Below are positions 12,330 to 24,898 of a stretch of DNA of 64,000 bases, one piece after another. The DNA is from Seriola aureovittata. Taxonomy: Eukaryota; Chordata; Actinopteri; Carangiformes; Carangidae. The DNA lies in assembly GCF_021018895.1 (NCBI RefSeq), contig NC_079376.1:12717501-12781500 (forward strand), read 5' to 3'. Every line of letters begins with the position of its first letter. The stretch's first letter is position 1. Below the pieces are notes generated by a model that was not told the origin of the DNA, searched no databases, and saw nothing but the letters and a program-made list of their open reading frames with translations. The position numbers and the translations under genes are program-made.

Positions 12330-12620
12330 TAGCAACTTTACAGTTTCGTTTGCGTCTTTCCGCTCTCATCGACCTTACATGTAGCTGCTATAAGCTAAAA
12401 TGTCTAAAGACAACGTTAGCGACTAGCTGGTGAAAATAATGCAACATTTAGCAGCTAAAGGGCGAGACACTTCTCTCAGTAGTTAGTAAAAAGCAAAAAT
12501 AGAGCTGACACTTTGCCACGACATCTTTGTAAGCTGATAATATGTCAATGTTGTGTTTAGGGTTAGCATGTTCTGCCGCCCCCAACTCGACAAACACATG
12601 AACTCTCCCTCGTTGTCGTT
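12330..12620. repeat. Degenerate unclassified teleost repeat
   Basis: Phrases such as GCAACATTTAGCAGCTAAAG followed by a GAGACACTTC...CAGTAGTTAG...AGAGCTGA series (12440-12510), with repeated GTTAGC/TAGCTGCTA elements upstream, resemble a short interspersed repeat I recall from many fish genomes. No terminal repeats, target duplication or poly-A tail could be placed, so class and ends are uncertain. Confidence 0.35.
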
Positions 12621-13410
12621 CACTAATTTGGGTTAAAAAAAAAAAATGCGTGAAATATATGTAGAGGAAATTTTTACTCACAGCAGCTTGTCATGTTTTA
12701 CCAAGATGTTGTGAGGAGAACATTGTATCTATATGTCTTAAATTGTATCTATGTATCAAAGTGTAATTATATCCAGTGAGCTAGAGTTGTAATTTTAGCG
12801 TACCATTTTTCTAAATTCAGTGATTTTGAACCTCCTAGGTTCAGCAGGAGGCAGTGAACATGTTTTATGCATAGAGAGAGTCGACATGTCTGCAGCTGTC
12901 CTAAAGTTTGATTCAACTTCCATTTCTTTCTTTTTTCTTTTTTTTTTCTCCAATCTTTTCCAATATTACAGCCTTGCACTGAATCCCCTCGCCCAGGGCA
13001 ACATTAGCGACAGTCTGACAGACGGCATTAAACAAGAAAGCTAAAATCAAATTCTTCCCTTCCCGTGAGTGTTCACTTTGCTAAAGTTCTCATTACCTGA
13101 GGGAGACAAGGGCTTGAGAAGTCTCATTTTAGCACGATTTCAGAAGCCAGGTACCCGGACCTTATACCTTTTATATTCAATGTTTCAGATGCAATCTCCT
13201 CCACACCCTCTTCTTGTGGTTATGAACTAACCCCCTGCTAAATATGTTGGCTTTTCTCCCTTGGATAATCTCACATCATCACATCAGGCCTGTTGTATTG
13301 ATTTCTGGGGAAAGTAGTCCTAAATTGCTCTTCCTTTGTCAATCTGAGGCTTGTTACCAGGCAACAGGATGACCCAACTCTCTTAAGCCCCTTCAACCCC
13401 ACCCCACACC

Positions 13411-13418
13411 CCCAAACA

Positions 13419-13457
<39 letters not shown>

Positions 13458-13505
13458 CACACACACACACACACACGCACACACACAAACACACACAAAC
13501 ACACA
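13411..13505 (+). repeat. (CA)n microsatellite, interrupted
   Basis: About 95 bp of CA repeat with interruptions (CCCAAACACACCC at the start, AACAC in the middle, GCAC and AAAC near the end). On the minus strand it produces a Cys/Val-rich pseudo-frame. Confidence 0.95.
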
Positions 13506-14237
13506 TGCTCAATTACGATCTTGACACAGTGCCAAAAATGCAATCGGAGAGCACCTTACTCCCTCTTAATGTGAGATATGAAACGGTGCTGGTGACAAAT
13601 ATGTTTCAGCACGTGCAAACACCAAATCAATGCTGGAAGGCAAGGCGACTTTTTATTGAATGTCTAAGATTACTAAACTTGAAATTTCTTGCATAAACCC
13701 CCCTTTTACTTTGGACGTGTGTTTAAAGGAAAATCTCACTAGGAAAAAAAAAAGAAATCAGCAGTCTGCTGAAGTAGTGGGACTGAAATACTCAAATATG
13801 CTCAGTCTCCTTATTTTGATTAAATATTTGTTGCAGCAACTTTGTGGCATTTTGATGAATGATGAAAATAATGGGGGATTTTCCAGTCAGAAACAGTGTA
13901 GTTTATGTAATAATGTAATAGCATGCATGTGGCACTTGAGGCCATTTGGTTAAATATTGTGTTTCGCATTAAAAGTGATGACTATCAGGACAAATTCCTG
14001 AGAAGAACTCGAGCTGAGATAAATTGTCTCTGGCTTTTTTTGATAGATTGACCAAATATTCAAATATAATTATTCAAATACAATTCTTCATATTAATCAC
14101 ATTTGGACAATGCTCTTCTATTCTCTGCACTAATTCTTCATTTGTCACCGCTCAAACTCCTTCAGTCTAAAGTGGGAACTCATTGGGGTAATTTCTGCCT
14201 AATTCAAATATTCAATCTGAAATGCACCAGATAGATG

Positions 14238-14289
<52 letters not shown>
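14238..14289 (+). repeat. (CA)n microsatellite
   Basis: A nearly pure CA tract of about 50 bp, preceded by GCGCGC. The CG/CA alternation favours left-handed DNA under supercoiling. Confidence 0.95.
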
Positions 14290-14290
<1 letters not shown>

Positions 14291-15396
14291 AAGCGGACAC
14301 ACGCATACGTACATTCGCAACCTCAGAAGGGGGGAACAGCGTTGGTTGATTGGGGTGGGGTGGGGGGGATTAAATTGTGGACCACCTGCTTCTGTCACCT
14401 GGGACATATTTTACATGATTGAGCCAAATGCTTGAGATTGGATACACATGACAACATTCAGGGAGCTAGGCCGAATAAGAATGTGCAATTTTGGCAAGAA
14501 ATGTGCACAATATTTGTATCTGTGTGCTCCCTCATGTACTATCGTCCTTTATGCCTCTTATACCAATAAGTTAACAAACAGGCAGCTGACGGACAGGGAT
14601 TGAGGTTTTAATGAGAAAAAGACAGACAGAAGGGGAAATGAAACACTGGTACCCCGTACAAATTGCTGTAATAACCATATTTACATTAAAGCTTTGTAAT
14701 AACTTATACAGCATCGCTTTATTGAGGTGGGGAAGAGAAAAAGGAAATAAATGCCTATCTGCAGTGTTTCTGAATTAATATCTCATTACGGTTCCGCATC
14801 ATCATTTTTTTGGTCTCATTTTAAAAAGGCAGGGGATTACACACTAATTACATATTGCATGGTGGGGAATGTCTCCGCTGGTGATGAATATGCCTAAAAG
14901 TCCAACTGCTCACGGGGAAGTGTTCCTGTTTCACCGAGAGGGAAGGCTGCTCTTTATCAGTCAAGTTGGCATCACAGTAAAAGTAAAAGTAAGTAAAAAT
15001 AATGAATCGGAGTAAGACCTCTTGATTCCAGTCATATCTCTTTATTTGTCAATGTTTCCAGAAGCTTCTTGTTTCTCATTTTGTTGAAAAAAAAAAAAAA
15101 AAAAACCCTGCCTCCCTAAGACTTGGTGTTGAGGAGCTTATCCTAAGATACACCAGCATGACATTCCCATATCACTGGTTTCCATCATAATTTGGTCCAA
15201 CTTGAAACAAATTTCCTCTCTGTGTTCATTAAAAAGATTTCTGTATTCATACACATTCACCGACTCCTTCATGTCGCAAGGGCTTTATCTCCTCTTCCCT
15301 GCACATATTCAAAACACAAAGCTGAAAAAAAAGAAATCCCTCACCATCACATCTTTCCACTGATGAAATTGGCTTCTTTTAGAAATGATTCCAAAT

Positions 15397-15460
15397 GTGA
15401 CTGTGACTGTGTCTGTGTATGTATGTATATATATGTGTGTGTGTGTGCGCATGTGTGCGC
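15397..15460 (+). repeat. Mixed TG/TA-rich simple repeat
   Basis: Irregular TGTGAC, TGTATG, TATATATG and (TG)n units, ending in TGCGCATGTGTGCGC. This is a decayed microsatellite. Confidence 0.85.
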
Positions 15461-15964
15461 CTGCATCGCGGGGAGGCTGCAGTGATAGCCTCAGGCTGCA
15501 CTCCTCTGTATGTATCTGATCCAGGCCTAATGAAGCTGAAAGCCTGGCAGTTGTGAGGAGCATCTGCAGAGCCACAGAGTGATGGGCATCTCATTCTGCT
15601 GCCGTGTCCCAGGGGGGGGCCACACACATCTGAGGACCCTGCCTGCTGTTTGCACAGTGACTCGGTGCCCCTGTGTTCCCATGCTGCAGAAGGTCATGCC
15701 ACATATGCTGTGATTGCCATCTGGAAAGTCTGCTTGACTGCCACAGTGACTTCCCATGCCACCCTGGACTGGTGATATAACTGGCTCAGTCTGACCAAAT
15801 ACATGGCTTAGGAAATTGCCATTTTATTTTTTTTATTTTATTTTTTTTATTTTTTTTTGTTAACATGCATACCTCCACATGAACTCCAATGTGACTGATT
15901 TTCGTGGCAAACTGCTACTGTTATGACAGCAGACACATTTTTGTAGAAAAGGGGCATCCTTTTT

Positions 15965-15988
15965 TAATATCCACTACAGTGGATATTA
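15965..15988. repeat. Short perfect inverted repeat
   Basis: Arms TAATATCCACT (15965-15975) and AGTGGATATTA (15978-15988) are perfect reverse complements with only AC between them. Confidence 0.85.
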
Positions 15989-16162
15989 TGTATATAATGT
16001 GTATAATGTCTGGAGGGAAGAGTTACAACCTCTTTGAACTGACTGCAAGGGAAATGAACAACAGCATGTACAGTGACTTGAGTCACAATTGTGGTTTTGA
16101 TGAAGCTGAAGACATGCTTATCCAAGGCTGTCTAATTTTTAATATTCTGATACTGTCGTGAT

Positions 16163-16541
16163 CTCTCTCTCTCTCTCTCTCTCCCTTTTTATTATTATTA
16201 TTTATTCTTTCATGTTGACACTTCCCAATTTCCACGATCTGGAAATGATTAAATTACAGGCATTAATATGGCAAGTGAGTTCCATGCAACTGGGTCTGTG
16301 CCCCTGTACTCCTATACATCTAAATATAGGTTTAATAACAGTGCCTGTTTTTTCATCAGGGGCCTGGAATGCTTACAGTGCAATCTGCAGTTCTCTCTCT
16401 CTCTATCTCTCTCTCTCTCTCTCTTTCTCTTTCTCCATCTCTCCCTCTTTCCCTGTGCATATCAACATCAAGATACTTGTCTGAAAAGGGAAAAGAAGTA
16501 CTGTAGCTCTCTCTCTCGCTCTCTCTGCCTCTGTCTCTCTC
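16163..16541 (+). repeat. Three (CT)n tracts
   Basis: CT runs lie at 16163-16183, 16392-16435 (with TA and TTT interruptions) and 16507-16541 (interrupted by CGCT and GCCT), separated by ordinary sequence. Independent growth or dispersal of a CT-rich unit could explain the cluster. Confidence 0.9.
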
Positions 16542-19500
16542 CGTAATGAGCAGAGCGCAGAAGAATGAATGTCTGACCATTTCCTTTTCGAGCTACATTA
16601 AGCACAGAGCCAGCGGAGATGCTCCTTGGCAGATTTCATAACAGTGGTATAATAAAAAAAAGGGACCTCTAACCAGTGGTGTACTGCGGCGAAGGCATTT
16701 AGGCAAAATGACTAACTGATAGGCCTCCTTTCTCTCAGCTTCTCTCTGCTACTCCGCCTCGACTAAAGCTTCATTTCCTGGCAACTCTACACTATTCCCT
16801 CTCTTGTTGCTCATCTGCACAGCCGCAGTGATGAAACGCTCATGTTTCCAAATAAGCGAGAGAAAGGACAGACATACTGTGAGACATGAGAGGTCTTCAT
16901 AGCACTGGCATGTTATTGAATGAAAGACGAACGCTGCCTCAACTAAACCGACAAGGCGTCACACCGGACAAGAGGTGATGCGTTCACTCCATCCTGACGC
17001 GCCGAAAACATCTCGCTGTGAATGTTGTGCCAGGAAGCTTCAGCGTCAGTATACCGCTCGCTCAGTTCTCGTGTCAATTAGTTTAGATTACCTCATAGGA
17101 AATCAAATTACCGCTGTGATCTGAGGGTATTATTTATCAAAATTTGCACACTTGCAACACAGTGAATTCATAATAGATCTGGTGAAAACTGCCTCGTCTT
17201 TTCTTTCAACCGCTATATTCCTGTGGTCTCCCTGCTTAGTGTGCAGACAGCCGGTGGTTCTGTTTGTCTCCGTGCAGCTTGCAGAGAGTTTATTGAATGT
17301 GTCTGACCCACTGTCTTTTATGGAACGTCTTCCAGTGGTTCCTAATTACCTTTGGTTTTATGGTCAGACCTGTGTCAGTCCCCCGCTCAATTTGTTCCTG
17401 TGAAATATGGCTTGGCCTTGGGTTCAAGTAGGGGAGAAAACACGGCACATTGATTAATCAAGGCATGCAGGTTCAACCTCTGTCCTCAGAGAAGTCAATT
17501 CAATGACACGTTTTCACCTGGGGCACATTCCAGCAGTCTGAAGTTGCTTCCTCTCCGTAATTAATTTCCGCACATCTCCCCTTCATCTCCCTCTCTCGTC
17601 TTTTTCCTCGAAGTAACTGATTATGTTTAAAAAAAAAAAAGAAAAAGAAAAAAAACATTAAAAAGTAAATCATGTAAGCAGACGAACGGTAGCGTAGCGT
17701 GTTTTTGCTTGTTATCTGGGAGGCACGGTGCAAAGAGTGTGACCAGGAGAGGACACAAGAAAAGAGATTGGAGACTGGCCCCAGGACTATAGGACAGATG
17801 ATGTTTCAATGGAGTCTGGAACTGATGCCCTGAAGAGCACAGCGGAGCAGAGCATGTGGTAAACAGACTGTAAACACAATATGTTTTGCTATAGATGTGG
17901 AAATTACAGAGCTGGTTGACTTTTACTGTCCGATGCTAACCACAAAACTGCTTTGCGTTTGTTGTTACATACAAGAGTATTTGCCATATTGCTTTATAAT
18001 TTAAGGAATCCAAACATTCTATTGTTATTTTGAAAAATAGACATTTTACATTCCCCCTCTTTTCATTTTACTTCACAACACTCTCTGTGTGCCTTCTGAG
18101 TACGCAGAGTATAATGATCAAGTGAAAATAAAACTGATACGCTCCAAACACCGGCAAACACAACCAAATGAAATAGGGATAGTTGATCAAATTTAGAAGT
18201 GAAAACATTTGGGGGAGCAATTTTACTCTGCAAGGTTATCTAAATGCCTTCGATGTCTCCTCAGTTTGGTTTATTAGGGAAGTATCTAGCTTACCATGAG
18301 CAGTGAGACAATTACAAAGACAATTTCACGGGGAGGGTTTCTATAATCATCAATGCATGCTGGGAGCCCATATCAGAGTAAGTTTCATTTGGACTGAAGA
18401 GAATTCATTTGTAGTTTATAACTCACAATGCAGCCATTAACAACTGCACTCAATCAGAGATTTTGAAAAGTGAGAATGAAAATGTGAAAACAACATGCAA
18501 ATTAAAGCTTTTGAGCTCAAGTAAATGAGCAACTTAAATGATTTATCCAGTGCGCATTAAGTGCTGCCTTTTAAGTATGCATTGTTGAGTCTCTGGATAC
18601 AAAAACCCAATTCATAATACTTATTAAATATTTCTTTCAGAACAACCGCGGAGCAGTGTAATTAATGCAAAAACAATAACAAAAATGTTACTTAATCTTA
18701 TGATCCTAAACTTTACTTGAAGTGAGCACAAGTCTGCATGAACCACGCCTGAACCGACGTTTGTGAAAGTGAGAGAAACTAGAGCCGGTATAGGCACCAG
18801 GCCACCTACAGTAATCCCCATTATGCATGCTTACATCAGGCTGCAGTGTTGCTTTGATGAAAACATAACAAGTCATTATGAATGGAAATGAATGTATGTT
18901 TGTGGGTTCAAAATAGCACATAATTACACTATTACCCCTGACGATACAGGTATGCCCCCATCTACCACCACAGACATCAAGGTCTCTCCAGCAAATATTT
19001 CCTTGAGGTTAGTTTGTAAACAAATTAAATTCATTAAAGGGGGACGACCAACATGCCTTGTGTGTTGCTCGTAGTTTTCATAGGCAATGAATTATCCCCG
19101 CCGAGGTAAATATAGTGCAATTCAACACGTCACCGGACTTAAAGCGAAGCAGGTGATCTGACATTATGGCTGGATGATGCATAGCGCTGATTATTATTGG
19201 TTCAAATTAGAATTTGTTTTCCCTCAGCTTGGAGTTTATTGTGTATATCATTGTGTTAATGATGGTTTATGATGGTTTATGATGAATGAGTTTGTGCCAC
19301 ACCATGATAGACATGGCTATTAAGGCTAAAAGGAGATGGGACCCACACCCACAGGAGCCACAGCAATTAGTTTCAGCCAGATCAGAGGGTGCTGGCATAA
19401 TGACGTGATCCTGGCAGCTTATTTTATTCCTGATCTCTAATCATGGTTGCCACTGGCATCTTCCTCTGTCCCTTTCTCTCTCTACTTCTCTTCATCTCTC

Positions 19501-19770
19501 CCTCCTGGTCTAGGGATATGAATTAATGAAATAATAAGACTAATGTGAATGTTGCGGGCCGAGTGACCACTCACACGTGGCTCTCTTGCTTTAGCGAGTA
19601 CAATTACACAGTAAGTTTGATCAGTGGTGATAGACAAAACAGCAGGGGCTCATAAATATGGATGGAGAGTCTGAGAAAATAAATTAACAGGGCCTGGCCT
19701 CTCGGCTGCCCCACTTAGACTGTCAATTACGGACCTGACAGGAGCCTTGTGAAAGAGCCACACAAGGATG

Positions 19771-19771
<1 letters not shown>

Positions 19772-19809
<38 letters not shown>

Positions 19810-19830
19810 CACATGCACGCACACGCACAC
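19772..19830 (+). repeat. (CA)n microsatellite
   Basis: A pure CA run to about 19807, then variant units (TGCACA, TGCACG, CACACG). Confidence 0.95.
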
Positions 19831-20752
19831 AGTCATTAAACTGTGCATTTGAGACCATTCTGAAGCCATACAGCAGTCACCTGCTTCATTATCAGCAGAC
19901 AGAGTTCATGCTTTATGATATGTATCAAGAGCTTACAGTTATTGAGTAGTGTCAGCCGCTGCACACAATCCAATACAGGGGCTGATTCAAGGAAAAAAAA
20001 AAAAAAGAAGACAAATTCTCATTTTCACATAATGTAAACATTTTTTTTTTTTTACTTGAGGCAGGTTTCTTGCTTGTTTCTAGGAATGTGCAAAGACATT
20101 TTTTGAGGGGGTCAGGGCCAAAAATGACAAAAACAAAGCAGAACTCCTGCGTCTCAACATTTGTACAGTGAAGAATATCGCACTTTTTTTTGAGCAGGGT
20201 CACCGGTTTTCTCTTTTTTTTGTCTTCCTCATTTTAAATGTGACAATAAATTAAATTATGCATGCTGAGAAGATGAACACATTAGAAGAGGGCAAAGAGT
20301 GGAAGGACAAACAGGCAGAGATTCAAGACCAATTTGGACCATGTCTGTGCACACGTCCTCTGGATCCATGTGCTGAGTGAAAGGGTCAGCCTTGCTGTTT
20401 TGACACCAACAAAAAGTCACCCTCTGACCTAAAAAGCTGGCTTCAAGCCAGTTCATTGGGATTTACAGAAACAACTTGCATAAATTGGTACATATCCATG
20501 TAATGTGGTGCATTGATGCAAATAAGTTGTTCCTGTTTATTCAAATGAAGTGTGTTGTTCTTTTTGGTTGCTTTGTATCATTTGCTACATTACACAATTG
20601 AATTACTGCATCTATAGAACCTTAAGTAACCATAAGAAAATCCATAGGTATAGTACTTGTGAGTACATGTTGGTGGCTTTCATTAGCATTTGTAAGTTTG
20701 TCTATATGAAAAGGGTTTGACACAAGAGGAAGGGGTCATGATTGGGGTGGGG

Positions 20753-20773
20753 GGTGTGTGTGTGTGTGTGTGT
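20753..20773 (+). repeat. Short (TG)n microsatellite
   Basis: About ten TG units directly after a G-rich run (GGGGTGGGGGG). Confidence 0.9.
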
Positions 20774-21630
20774 AAGGAAGCAGGCAAGCGAGAATGACTT
20801 AGAGAGATATTGATTTTTCCTTAAAGACTCTGATGTTACAGAAATATCAGCTGCCATAATAATCTAAAAGCAATAACATTTCTCCTGCCAACTTTCTTTT
20901 TTTTTTAAATTTTCTTTTTTTTTTTTTTTTTTTTTGGAGCCAGAATGTCTGTGTAGATTATCCTGGGTCTGCACTGATAGGAGCTAGTTGGCGTGGGGTG
21001 GGGGGGTGGGGGGTTGTTCAGGCTGAAGCCCATTCTAAAACATTTTTCCGCTTCTGATAGAAAATCCAAGCTCTTGTACACCTCAGGGCTCTGAATTCGA
21101 TTCTATTGGCAGGTCCAGCTAGGGGGAAAAAAAACACCTTTAGCTACTGCAAATAAGAAAACAATTTGCTTCTAAGCATTTGAATAATGAATCTCACAAG
21201 TTACCTTTGAGGAGGTTGGGCTCTGAATAAGCAGTCAAGTGCGTGAACAAACCAGCCACCAGACTATTACACACCATACAAAACAAATGAATATTGCCTC
21301 AGTGCAGACAGAATGAAACTTTGATATTTATTTCAAGATTCCTTTGTGGCCATGTGAGTATTGGTAGAAAAAAAAGAAGCTTAAAATCTATTTATAGTAT
21401 ACACATTTACAAGATGATCCGTATTAATGACACAGTGTGTAAAGTGAGTGTCAGGGGAGAGATACAGATAAAATTATAGGAGAAGAGAGGGGAGTTCTTT
21501 GTTCTTTGGAAGAGAGTTAAAATTAAGTTTTTTTTTTTGGTTTTTCCAAAATCTCCCTCTCGCCATTACGGGTTCAGCCAGAGAGTATTTCAGAGAGTTG
21601 ACAGTAGAGATTAACAAAATGCATGAGTTG

Positions 21631-21668
21631 AGGGAGAGGGAGGGAGGGAGGGAGAGAGAGAGAGAGGA
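21631..21668 (+). repeat. GGGA/GA purine tract
   Basis: (GAGG/AGGG) units pass into (GA)n, purine-only over about 38 bp. Confidence 0.9.
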
Positions 21669-22801
21669 GTGAAAGACCCCACACTAGAATTAAACCACAG
21701 ACATCACAGTCACACTCTATGCTTCAGATCCAGCCCGACAGGATTCGTATTTAAAACAGCACAGAGTCTAGAGTCCAGTAATACTGGGACAGTGTTTCTT
21801 TCCTCAACTTTTTATGAAACAGGGACAGTAAACAGAACAGACGGTATCCGCGCAGCATCAGCCAATCAATCAGACAGCACAGACGGCTCCTCAGGGGAAG
21901 CACATTTTTCTCTCAGTTAGCCCGCAGGACCGGTTCTGATAACCAGCACAAACAACTAGCTCAGCCTCCATAGAACATATAATCTGGCAGAGAGATATGG
22001 ATGCATTATTCTCTCTATATCCTCAATTGTAATTATTATAATGATTTAATAAGACAAGCTAATTTGCTTCGTGGCAAACAAGTCCAATACTATAATTCAT
22101 GTGAAAGGCAGCAGTGGTGCCGACGCAGGGGGCTCTGGGAAAACAGCACGGGGTTGTCCAGCAAAAAAAAAAAATTACAAAAGTATTACAAACCTTGCCA
22201 CAGTGACATTTTTTTTTATTTATGACTTCTTTATACTATAAAAGATAAAATCAAGAGTTTCCTCAGTTATCAGACACATTAAAGATGAAGAAAAAGAACC
22301 ACAGGGGTCACAGAGCAAAATAAATACTCTATATTACTGAGATCACATACTGGAATCACTTGCAAAGCCCCAAACTTAAACTTCCACCAAAATGTTGTTA
22401 GAGGCAGATTCAAACAAGTGCCTCACAGCAAGTAAAATGATTTCATTTCACTCTCGGTGCATCCTGTGATCCGCAGACAGTTCTGTGTTGGTACAAGGTC
22501 TTTGTTGTCACCAAGGGGAGAGAGCTCAGCGCCTGCCAGTAGAAATGAAAGCATTAGACATGGATTGAAAAGCTGCAATGCTCTGCCAATTCTCCATGAT
22601 CATTAACTCATTGACAATTTTGTCAGCAAACTGTGCGTCAGGTTTCCAGGCAATTTCCTTATGAACCATCAAGTTGTTTACCTACTGTGTTCGCTGCTAA
22701 AAACTGTTAAAAGGCACTGTGAGGAAAAAAAAAAAAAAACCTTCATGCTTTTACTGGGAGCTGCTCATACCTTTGCACTCATATATTAAACCTGTATTAT
22801 A

Positions 22802-23669
22802 CAGTGACTTCAGAAAGTAGTTAGACCACTTCACTTTTTGCACAGTTTATTACGTTGTAGATTTAACTTTAAATGGATGAAACCAACATTTCCACACTGA
22901 ATACCCAATAATGACAAAGTGAAAACAGGTTTTTAGATTTCTTTAGCAAATTTATTAAAAGTCAAAAACTGAAATCTTTGTACACCTTCTGTAATAAAAG
23001 TGTGATGAGGCACCAATCAAGGTATAGGTAACAATTTCCGAAGCTTTGATTGTTCCCTGGAGCACAGAGATTTCAATAATTCTGAAATGAAAAAAGTTTG
23101 GAAACACCAGGACTGCTCCTGTATTTGGCTGTCCGGCCCACATGAGTAACCGAGCTTGCTCAGGGAGGGGACCAAGATCAGATCAGACAATGAGCCGAAG
23201 CGTACAGCCAAGACAAAGCTGGAGTGGCTTCCAGACAAGTCTCTGACTGTTCTTGAGTGACCCAGCCAAAGTCCAGACTTAAGCCCCTAAAACATCTGTG
23301 GTGAGACCTGAAGATGGCAGTTCGCAGACGATCTGCCTGGTAAAATGGGATAAACTTTCCAAATCCAGGTGTGCAAAGCTTGTAGAGACTTCCCCAAGAA
23401 GACTCAAAGCTGTCATTTCTGCCGAAGGGGCTTCTACAAAGTACTGAATTAGGGGTCTGAATACTGTAGTAAATAAGAGATTTCAGTTTTTGATTTTTTA
23501 TAAATTTGCATAAATTAATAAAACCATGTTTTCACTTTGCCATTATGAGTTATTCCGTGTAGATTGATGGGCAGGAAAAAAAAGGCAATTTTATCAATTT
23601 AAAATCAAATCTACAACACATTAAAGTGTGCAAAAAGGGACGGGGTCTGAATACTCTCTGAAGACACTG
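22802..23669 (+). mobile_element. Degenerate, internally deleted Tc1-like transposon
   Basis: The element has inverted ends: CAGTGACTTCAGAAAGTAGT at 22802 and, as reverse complement, CAGTGTCTTCAGAGAGTATT ending at 23669. The arms continue together through a TTTTTGCACA block and TGTTGTAGATTT. The left flank gives TA (22800-22801), as expected for a Tc1/mariner target site; the right flank is TC, so that side has mutated. Both subterminal regions contain the AATGACAAAG-type and AAATTTATTAAAA-type segments I know from fish Tc1 elements. The span is 868 bp, against about 1.6 kb for complete members, because part of the transposase is missing. This copy cannot supply its own transposase. Confidence 0.93.
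23050..23446 (+). pseudogene. Broken Tc1 transposase remnant (DD34E family)
   Basis: Two parts of a Tc1-type transposase are recognisable on the + strand. About 23060-23182 matches the N-terminal DNA-binding (paired-type helix-turn-helix) segment, with the phrase CTGTCCGGCCCACATGAGTA. This joins abruptly near 23183 to the C-terminal half, beginning with a DNEPKRTAK segment (23186-23212) that corresponds to the family's DNDPKHTAK motif around the second catalytic aspartate. The region with the first catalytic aspartate is missing. The W of the family's WPSQSPDL motif is a TGA stop (23258-23260). A one-base loss in the following NPIEHLW motif destroys the third catalytic residue and shifts frame. 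The usual end (AAAGTACTGA) is at 23437-23446. It is non-functional, and the parent family is inferred from remembered consensus. Confidence 0.9.
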
Positions 23670-24735
23670 TCTGCTAAGAGTCTTGGAAAGAGATTGCTGA
23701 AGTCCATACTGGATACTGAAGACTATTAGTCTGGAAGACGGCAGTGTTGACGGTATTGATTGTGCCACCTAGAATAAGTTGCCATAACGGGATCATATTG
23801 ATCAGAATCATTGATGGTGTACAGTATGTTTCACTGCCTTGTGGACAAATTCAATTCTATTGATGAAAGCACATTGAGAGGATCAAGTGCATACCTATAC
23901 CATACTGCATGTAGGAGGACCAGGAGAATGTTATACAGCCAATTAATCAAGTTAAGTTACACCCACAGCAGTCTGCACCGGTTGCACACAAGTGGTGGCT
24001 CAGAAAAACTAACATGTTATTGAGGGAAAACACATAAATATGCTATAAATCTACCGTAGGTTCCTCCCAAGTCATATATATCGATTTTCAAGACGAGGAA
24101 TTAAATTCTGTGTCTATACAAAAAGAAACAAAAAATATGCAAATTTTAATATCTACAAAAGCTCCTGTGTGTTTGAATGGATGGGCAGATGGGACAGATT
24201 TTAGTAGCTGTAACTAAAGGATAGATTAGTGGTTAATCTTGTTGTAGGGTTTCTTCTTTCCCTCAGAATCATTCCAGGAAACAAGAGCAGATTTGAAATC
24301 CATCCAAATCTAATTAAAACACTCAATACAAAGGACTGTGCTTTTTTGACAGTTTGATTGGAGGGATGAGAGGCATGGTGAGGGAGGGCCTACTGTAACC
24401 ATTTCACAGGAGGCTCCATGCAGTGTTGTTCTTTAGATGGGGCGCCTTTTGTTGTTACTGGAGACAGATAGGCATTCCTGATAAATGTGAAAATGTGTCA
24501 AAACTCAGGAGGGGAGCCAGGGAAGTACCAGAGGTAAATTTGGCCTACTTGGGCATCGTTACAGCTATTGTTTGACAGTGAGTCAGTAAGTTCACCCACA
24601 TTGTACTGTATTTTTGCTGATGTAGTGCCTGCTTAGTAAATTGCTTTACTTCTCTTTTTTATGGTGTTGCTATGCAGTTTCCACTTGTCTAATATTTTCT
24701 GAAAAGCAAGTAAAAACTCACTTGTGCTTGGACTG
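23670..24735. other. Non-coding stretch, no gene recognised
   Basis: AT-rich mixed sequence with no open frame above about 72 codons. Nothing else is recognisable apart from one ATGCAAAT octamer near 24137. Confidence 0.55.
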
Positions 24736-24898
24736 GTTATCTCTGCCAAGGAGGTTGTTTTCACCCGTACATGCAGTACGCAAAAACTACTCAACCGATT
24801 TGCACCAAAGCTGGTGGAGGGATGGGGCATGAGCCAGGAAGGAACCCATCACATTTTGGGGCAGATCCAGATTGTTGACTATGAATTAGAATTTTTTT
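24736..24898 (+). mobile_element. Diverged teleost interspersed repeat fragment
   Basis: The stretch TTATCTCTGCCAAGGAGGTT, GTTTTCACCCGTAC, CGCAAAAACTACTCAACCGA, TTTGCACCAAAGCTGGTGGA, GGGATGGGGCATGAGCC, AAGGAACCCATCACATTTTG and GGGCAGATCCAGAT matches in order a short repeat I have seen in many teleost genomes. The usual GTTTGTTTGTTTGT segment after the CCCGT phrase is missing here. Class and full-length structure are not known to me, and no ends or target duplication are visible. Confidence 0.5.

Larger units (their letters stand above)
12621..16691. other. Microsatellite-rich non-coding stretch
   Basis: No gene is seen. Besides the microsatellites listed separately, there is an A-run at 15087-15105 and a (TTTTA)-like T-rich block near 15822-15858. 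A perfect short palindrome lies at 15965-15988. The region 13790-14110 is AT-rich and featureless. Open frames here are at most about 108 codons and mostly cross simple repeats. Confidence 0.55.
16692..22801. other. Non-coding stretch, no gene recognised
   Basis: No gene is seen. There are A-rich runs near 17629-17654, T-rich runs near 20042-20053 and 20907-20937, and a G-rich patch near 20992-21015. 18480-18510 has an ATGCAAAT octamer (18495-18502). 19080-19740 is mixed-composition DNA with several TAAT/ATTA cores and a doubled GATGGTTTAT (about 19260-19280), and could include conserved non-coding sequence. Open frames are at most about 92 codons and unconvincing. Confidence 0.55.

Noticed and set aside
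15087..15105. 19-base A-run considered as a SINE tail
   Set aside because: No pol III boxes or recognisable body upstream, and no target duplication.
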